Shown here piece by piece: positions 59,659-64,000 of a stretch of 64,000 nt of DNA. Both the position numbers and the translations under genes were made by a program. Source of the stretch: Streptomyces griseoruber. Lineage in GTDB: Bacteria > Actinomycetota > Actinomycetes > Streptomycetales > Streptomycetaceae. Below the pieces are notes generated by a model that was given only the letters and a program-made list of their open reading frames with translations, was not told the origin of the DNA and made no database searches. Each line of letters begins with the position of its first letter. The first letter of the stretch is position 1. Where the stretch lies: NCBI RefSeq assembly GCF_001514205.1, contig NZ_KQ948776.1:62001-126000 (forward strand), in the 5' to 3' direction.

Positions 59659-61301
59659 GCAATGCACGCACCCCTCTCGCGGCCTCCGTCACGGAGTTCA
59701 GCGGCGACGCGCAGACCATGTCACTGGCCGCCTTCACCGCGGTCGCCACCGTCACCCTGCTGCTGTGCGTGATGACCGGCCCCGACCGCGACGACCTCGA
59801 CGAGTTCTACACCGGCTACCGTTCCCTGTCCCCGCTGCGCAACGGCCTCGCCATCGCCGGCGACTACATCTCCGCCGCCACCGTCCTCGGCACCGGCGGA
59901 GTCATCGCCCTGTGCGGCTACGACGGTGTCGTCCTCGCCCTCAGCACGGCCCTGTCGCTGATGCTGCTGATGTTCCTGCTGGCCGAACCCCTGCGCAACG
60001 CGGGCCGGTTCACCATGGGCGACGCGCTGGCCAGAAGGATGCCCGGCCGCGCCGTACGGATCACCGCCTGCGCCGTCACCCTCGCCGCGCTGCTGCCGAT
60101 GATGCTGGTGCAGCTCGCCGGCACCGGACAGCTCCTCGCGTTCATCCTGGGCTTCTCCGGAGACTCCGTGAAGACCGGCTGCGTCGTCGTCATGGGCGCG
60201 CTGATGATCAGCTACGCGGCGATCGGCGGCATGAAGGGCACCGCCCTCATCCAGATCCTGAAGATCGTCACCCTGCTCGGCTCCGGCGCCGCCGTCGCCC
60301 TCGTCGTCCTCGCTCGCTTCGACTGGAACCCGGGCACCCTGTTCGACGCGGCCGCGAAGGGCAGCGGGGTCGGCGACGCGTTCCTGCGCTCCGGCCTGGA
60401 GTTCGCCGGCAGCCCCTACCCCCGCATCGACATGATCACGGCCCAGCTGTCGGTGGTCCTGGGCGGTGCCTGCCTGCCGCACATCACCATGCGCATGTAC
60501 ACCGCGTCCAGCGCCCGCCAGGTGCGCCGCTCGCTGTCCTGGGCGGTGTCCGGCGTGGCCGTGTTCGTCCTGGTCATGACCGTCGTCGGATTCGGCGCCA
60601 CGGCCCTGATCGGCCGCGCGGCGATCGCCGCCGCGGACCCGCAGGGCAACACCGCCTATCTGCTGGGCTCACGGGCCGCGTTCGGCACGGACGTGTCCAC
60701 CGCGGAGACCCTGCTGTTCACGGCGGTCACCACGGCGATCTTCCTCACCGTCCTGGCCTCCGTCGCCGGCATGATCCTCGCCTGCGCCAACTCCCTCGCC
60801 CACGACGTCTTCGCGGCACGCGCGCGTACCGCGACCCCGCAGCGCGAGATGCTGATCGCCCGGCTGTCCGCGCTGGCCGTCGGCGTACCGACCATCCTGC
60901 TCGCCACCCAGGTGCAGCACCGCAGCCTGCAACCCCTGGTCACGCTCTCCTTCTGCCTGGGCGCCTCCGCCCTCGCCCCCGCCCTCGTCTACAGCCTCTT
61001 CTGGCGCCGCTACACCCGCACCGGCCTGCTGTGCACGCTCATCGGCGGCACCCTCGCCGTCCTGCTCCTGATGCCGGGCACGAACCTGGTCTCCGGCTCA
61101 CCCGCCGCCGCGTTCCCCGAGGCCGACTTCAACTGGTTCCCCTTCACCACCACCGGCATCGTCACCGTCCCGCTCGGCTTCGCCTTCGGCTGGCTGGGCA
61201 CCCTGGCCTCCGGCCGGCAAGGCGCCGAGGAGCAGCGCCGCCGGTACGAGGCCGTGGAGGGCTGGATCCTGGCGGGAGCGGCGGGGCGCAAGGGCGACTG
61301 A
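59655..61301 (+). CDS. Sodium:solute symporter (acetate/monocarboxylate permease type)
   Basis: The GTG at 59655 overlaps the previous stop. The 548-aa protein has about 13 helices of the SSS family: DLDEFYTGYRSLSPLRNGLA followed by GDYISAATVLGTGG (sodium-site motif), GRFTMGDALARRMPGRAVR, SYAAIGGMKGTALIQILKIV and a conserved LPHITMRMYTA. It resembles ActP/MctC transporters for acetate, propionate or pyruvate. Which acid it carries cannot be told. The operon ends at a double hairpin. Confidence 0.92.
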   Translation: MSNARTPLAASVTEFSGDAQTMSLAAFTAVATVTLLLCVMTGPDRDDLDEFYTGYRSLSPLRNGLAIAGDYISAATVLGTGGVIALCGYDGVVLALSTALSLMLLMFLLAEPLRNAGRFTMGDALARRMPGRAVRITACAVTLAALLPMMLVQLAGTGQLLAFILGFSGDSVKTGCVVVMGALMISYAAIGGMKGTALIQILKIVTLLGSGAAVALVVLARFDWNPGTLFDAAAKGSGVGDAFLRSGLEFAGSPYPRIDMITAQLSVVLGGACLPHITMRMYTASSARQVRRSLSWAVSGVAVFVLVMTVVGFGATALIGRAAIAAADPQGNTAYLLGSRAAFGTDVSTAETLLFTAVTTAIFLTVLASVAGMILACANSLAHDVFAARARTATPQREMLIARLSALAVGVPTILLATQVQHRSLQPLVTLSFCLGASALAPALVYSLFWRRYTRTGLLCTLIGGTLAVLLLMPGTNLVSGSPAAAFPEADFNWFPFTTTGIVTVPLGFAFGWLGTLASGRQGAEEQRRRYEAVEGWILAGAAGRKGD

Positions 61302-61326
61302 CGCCCCGGCGGACGGCACGGCACGT

Positions 61327-61393
61327 GGGCCCGTCCTGCGCCCCGCCGCGTGATGCGGCGCGCAGGACGGGCCCCCGGTCCCTCGGACCGGGG
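61327..61393. terminator. Double hairpin between convergent genes
   Basis: A 15-bp stem (GGGCCCGTCCTGCGC and complement, 61327-61374) is followed directly by CCCCGGTCC-CTC-GGACCGGGG (61373-61393). It separates the symporter operon from the coiled-coil gene. Confidence 0.8.
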
Positions 61394-61414
61394 CCGGCGA
61401 GGGTCCCGGCCCGA

Positions 61415-62299
61415 TCACTCCGCAGGGCGGCCCGTGAGCGCCCTCAGGCTCTCCTGGACCTGCTCCATGTGCGCCCGCACCTCGTCCGAGAGCTCATGGT
61501 GCTTGCGCACCACCCGTTCCGTCTCCTGGGCGATGCGGTCCTCCTTCAGCCGGGCCTCGGCGAGGATCTGCGTGGCACGCGCGCGTGCCTCCTCCTGACG
61601 CCGGCCGATCGACTCCTGGGCCTCGGTGAACTCCCGCTGCGCCGCGGCCAGGGCCTCCTCGGCACGGGCCACCGCCCGCTCGTTGTTCGCCTCCATGGCG
61701 GCGATCCGCTCGGCTAGCTCACGGTCCGCCTCGGCCCACTTCTCGGCGTGCTCGTGCTTCGGTTCCACCAGCAGGCCCGCGGTGCGCTGCCGTACGTCAC
61801 GCAGCGCGTCGAGCTCCGCACCGCGGAACTCCTTCACCTTGCGCCGCGCGGTGACCCGGATGCCCTGCGCCTCGGCGCGCGCGGCGAGCAGCCGTTTGTG
61901 GGCGTCCTCCTTGGCCTGCGTGCGGATCGCCTCCGCCTGCTCCTGCGCCGTGCGGCCCAGCGTCTCGGCGTGCTCCTCGGCCTGCGCGACCTCCTCCGCC
62001 GCCTCCCGCCGGGCGCGCTCGACCATCCCGGCCGCCTCTTCCTGTACGAGATCCCACACGCGCCGGGCGCGCTCCCCGAGGGTGTCGTACGTCTGCGGCT
62101 TGATCTCCGTGCAGGCCTCGCGCAGCCGCTTGGCCTCCACCACCATCTCCTTGGCGAGCACCGTGAGCCGGGTGACCCGCTCCCAGGCCGCGTCGCGTTC
62201 GGCGGAGAGCGCGGCGGTGAACATGTCGACTTCTTTGGGCCGGTAGCCGCGCCCGAGAACGGTCACGAACCCAGGCGATGACACCCGTGCGCTGCTCAT
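61415..62299 (-). CDS. Long coiled-coil cytoplasmic protein (DivIVA/'cellulose-binding' annotated type)
   Basis: The ATG at 62299 has GGAAGGGG upstream; the longer frame is unsupported. The 294-aa protein is almost entirely coiled coil after residue 20 (VDMFTAALSAERDAAWERVT, MVERARREAAEEVAQAEEHA, AEKWAEADRELAERIAAMEA). It begins FVTVLGRGYRPKEVD, reminiscent of the DivIVA-like N-terminal motif G-Y-x-x-x-x-V-D. Streptomyces homologues are often labelled cellulose-binding, without clear basis. A cytoskeletal or polarity scaffold role is inferred. Confidence 0.75.
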   Translation of the reverse strand: MSSARVSSPGFVTVLGRGYRPKEVDMFTAALSAERDAAWERVTRLTVLAKEMVVEAKRLREACTEIKPQTYDTLGERARRVWDLVQEEAAGMVERARREAAEEVAQAEEHAETLGRTAQEQAEAIRTQAKEDAHKRLLAARAEAQGIRVTARRKVKEFRGAELDALRDVRQRTAGLLVEPKHEHAEKWAEADRELAERIAAMEANNERAVARAEEALAAAQREFTEAQESIGRRQEEARARATQILAEARLKEDRIAQETERVVRKHHELSDEVRAHMEQVQESLRALTGRPAE

Positions 62300-62418
62300 G
62301 CTGTAGCCCCTTCCACCAGACGGACGCGAAATGATGATTTCCCGCATATCTTGATGTATCGGACTTAAGTGTTCATAACGCGACACTCCGGGCGCATGGT
62401 GCGGTCCTTCCCGCACGG

Positions 62419-62454
62419 AAAAGGGCCGGGCCGGTCATATGACCGGCCCGGCCC
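62419..62454 (-). terminator. Terminator: 32-bp perfect palindrome plus T-run
   Basis: Positions 62423-62454 form a fully self-complementary 32-base palindrome centred on CATATG. On the minus strand it is followed by TTTT, 33 bases after the stop of the upstream gene. Confidence 0.9.
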
Positions 62455-62486
62455 CCGACACACCCGGCGTCAGCGGGACGCCCGCC

Positions 62487-64000
62487 TCACAGCAGCCCGT
62501 CCCACATCTGCTCCAGCAGCACCGACCACCAGCTCTCCGGCGAACCCAGCGCCGCCGGGTCCAGCGAGGCCAACTGGGCCTGGAAGTCCACCGTCCAGCG
62601 ACCCGCCTGCTCCTGGTTCAGCCCGAACCGCAGCCGCCACATCCGGCCCAGCAGGGCGAGGCACCGCTGGAACTCGGGCAGCCCGGTGTTCACGAACTGC
62701 GGCGGCACGACCCCACCGCCCGGCCCCGCCTCCACCGGCACCGCGACGATGTTCGCGGTCCCGTACTGCACACAGATCGCCCTGCCGAAATCACTGCCCA
62801 TGACGAGGTACGACCCCGCGTCCGGCGCCGGCCGCACACCGCGCTCCGCCGCCAGCTCCGCCAGCGTCGGCACCGGCCGCCCCGGCTGGGCCTGCGCCCA
62901 GAAGAACGGCCCCATGTCCATCGGCAGACCCGCCACCACCAGGGTGTGCGCCACCACCGGCGGCACCCCCTGCCGGGACACCGCGGCCTGCTCGAACCGG
63001 AACAGCCCCGGCCCGAACGCCCCGCCCAGCTCCTGCGCGATCGCCTCCGGCGGGACCGGCGGGACCGGCTGCACCGGCGGCAACGGCGCCCGCACCGGCG
63101 CGGGCCGCGCGGGACCGTCGGCCACCTGGTGCAACTCGCCCTGGTGCGCCAGCAACTGCCGCATGCCCTGCTGCCGGCTCGCGTGGTCCGTGCCGTACGG
63201 CGCGATGCTCGCCAGCCGCGCCTGCGGCCACTGCTCCCGGATCATCCGCGCGCAGTACGCACCCGGCAGCTCGCAGGACTCCAGCTCGGTGTGCAGCTCC
63301 AGCACCTGGTCCGGGGGCACGTTCATGGCCCGCAGCTCGTGGAAGATCTGCCACTCCGGGTGCGGGGTGCCCGGCGCCGAACGCCGGATCACCTGCTGCT
63401 CCGACCCGTCCTGCGCGCGGTAGCGCAGCACGGCCTGGTAGCCCGGACCGACCGTCGGCTGCCCGGGCGGCTGCTGCGGATACCCGTACGCCGGCGGCTG
63501 CCCCGCTCCGGGCACACCCGCGGGCATGCCCTGAGGGACACCCGGAGGCATCCCAGGGGCGCCCGGAGCCATACCCGGAGCGCCCGGCGCACCCGGGGCG
63601 GGCGGCGGGGGCGCACCGGGGGCGCCGACCGGGGGTCCGGCCAGCACGGTCCGCGCCTGATGCGGGGCACCGGGCGCACCGGGTGCCCCCGGAACCCCGG
63701 GCGCCTGAGGTACGCCGGGAGCACCCGCCGGAGCCTGCGGCACCCCAGGGGCGCCCGGAGGCTGCGGCGCGCCCCCGACCCCACCCGGGCCACCGGTCCC
63801 ACCAGGCCCGCCCGGCCCACCAGGCCCACCCGGACCCATCCGCCCGGGGTCGGCCAGCATGGTCGCGGCATGGTGAACACCACCGGGAGGAGCACCACCC
63901 GGCGTGTTCGGCCCGGCGGGCGCGTTCGGCGCACCGGGACCGGCCGGCCCCTCCGGCTCCAGGGCCGACACCAACTGCGTGGGCACATAGCCACCCGCCG
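62487..64000 (-). CDS. Proline/glycine-rich protein with deaminase-like motif and SUKH-4-like domain (5' partial)
   Basis: The frame is open to the window edge (AGGYVPTQLVSALE continues upstream), so the true start is outside. About 180 residues of collagen-like Gly/Pro/Ala repeats precede a central segment. There, VLELHTELESCELPGAYCAR has the H-x-E ... C-x(6)-C layout of zinc-dependent nucleotide/nucleic-acid deaminases, with an upstream YRAQDGSEQQVIRRS. The C-terminal 200 residues (GLFRFEQAAVSRQGVPPVVA, then YLVMGSDFGRAICVQYGTAN, ending LPEFQRCLALLGRMWRLRF) resemble the SUKH-4 immunity-protein fold. This combination suggests a polymorphic-toxin-related protein. The family calls are by eye. 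Confidence 0.65.
   Translation of the reverse strand, partial: AGGYVPTQLVSALEPEGPAGPGAPNAPAGPNTPGGAPPGGVHHAATMLADPGRMGPGGPGGPGGPGGTGGPGGVGGAPQPPGAPGVPQAPAGAPGVPQAPGVPGAPGAPGAPHQARTVLAGPPVGAPGAPPPPAPGAPGAPGMAPGAPGMPPGVPQGMPAGVPGAGQPPAYGYPQQPPGQPTVGPGYQAVLRYRAQDGSEQQVIRRSAPGTPHPEWQIFHELRAMNVPPDQVLELHTELESCELPGAYCARMIREQWPQARLASIAPYGTDHASRQQGMRQLLAHQGELHQVADGPARPAPVRAPLPPVQPVPPVPPEAIAQELGGAFGPGLFRFEQAAVSRQGVPPVVAHTLVVAGLPMDMGPFFWAQAQPGRPVPTLAELAAERGVRPAPDAGSYLVMGSDFGRAICVQYGTANIVAVPVEAGPGGGVVPPQFVNTGLPEFQRCLALLGRMWRLRFGLNQEQAGRWTVDFQAQLASLDPAALGSPESWWSVLLEQMWDGLL

Overview
The window is chromosomal DNA from a Streptomyces-type actinomycete. GC is very high, almost every codon ends in G or C, GTG and TTG starts are frequent, ribosome binding sites are GGAGG-like, and long antisense shadow frames are everywhere. 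The tRNA-Leu with anticodon UAA (bldA), the Rpf/LysM muralytic genes behind a c-di-AMP riboswitch, and the order ndh - ppx - DUF501 - ftsB - eno - rpf - P450 - mazG - mfd are all typical of the Streptomyces core chromosome.

1-14.6 kb: the end of a sigma-region-4/zinc-finger/ricin fusion protein, then a minus-strand histidine-utilisation operon (hutU, an M20 amidohydrolase, hutF, hutI) read from one good promoter covered by an inverted repeat. Next comes a plus-strand cluster of three Roadblock/LC7 proteins and one DUF4388-like protein, then a two-gene operon of an ammonia-lyase-family protein without the canonical MIO tripeptide and an RpiR-type regulator. A deletion-scar pseudogene of a glycine betaine transporter follows.

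14.6-31 kb: cystathionine beta-synthase, a GDSL/SGNH hydrolase, a thiolase, small hypothetical proteins, a Bax-inhibitor-1 protein, 4-hydroxybenzoate hydroxylase (pobA), bldA, a MacB-type ABC exporter, cyclopropane fatty acid synthase, and NADH dehydrogenase II with two Rex-like boxes upstream.

31-42 kb: ppx, DUF501, ftsB, enolase, two Rpf-domain secreted hydrolases (the first with a ydaO-type c-di-AMP riboswitch), a CYP107-like P450, MazG, a SurA-like lipoprotein and a DUF1906 exported protein.

42.1-48.4 kb is the accessory part and the most unusual region. It is a 6.2 kb Tn554-like unit (two tyrosine recombinases plus a TnpC/DUF6262-like protein) inserted inside a gene for an exported HNH-nuclease-family protein. 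It splits that gene into an N-terminal half at 48.4-48.6 kb and a C-terminal half at 41.7-42.1 kb. The junctions share the 7-bp repeat ACACGCG, and removing one copy restores the reading frame. The element carries its own complete homologue of the interrupted gene, in the same orientation and just downstream of the severed promoter half, together with a gene of unknown function.

48.6-64 kb: a small antitoxin-like protein, a MerR-like frame without a normal start codon, mfd, a second MacB-type ABC exporter, an MFS drug transporter, a DUF485/sodium-solute symporter pair, a coiled-coil protein, and a partial gene for a proline/glycine-rich protein that combines a deaminase-like motif with a SUKH-4-like domain. 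All family assignments are by eye; no database search was run.
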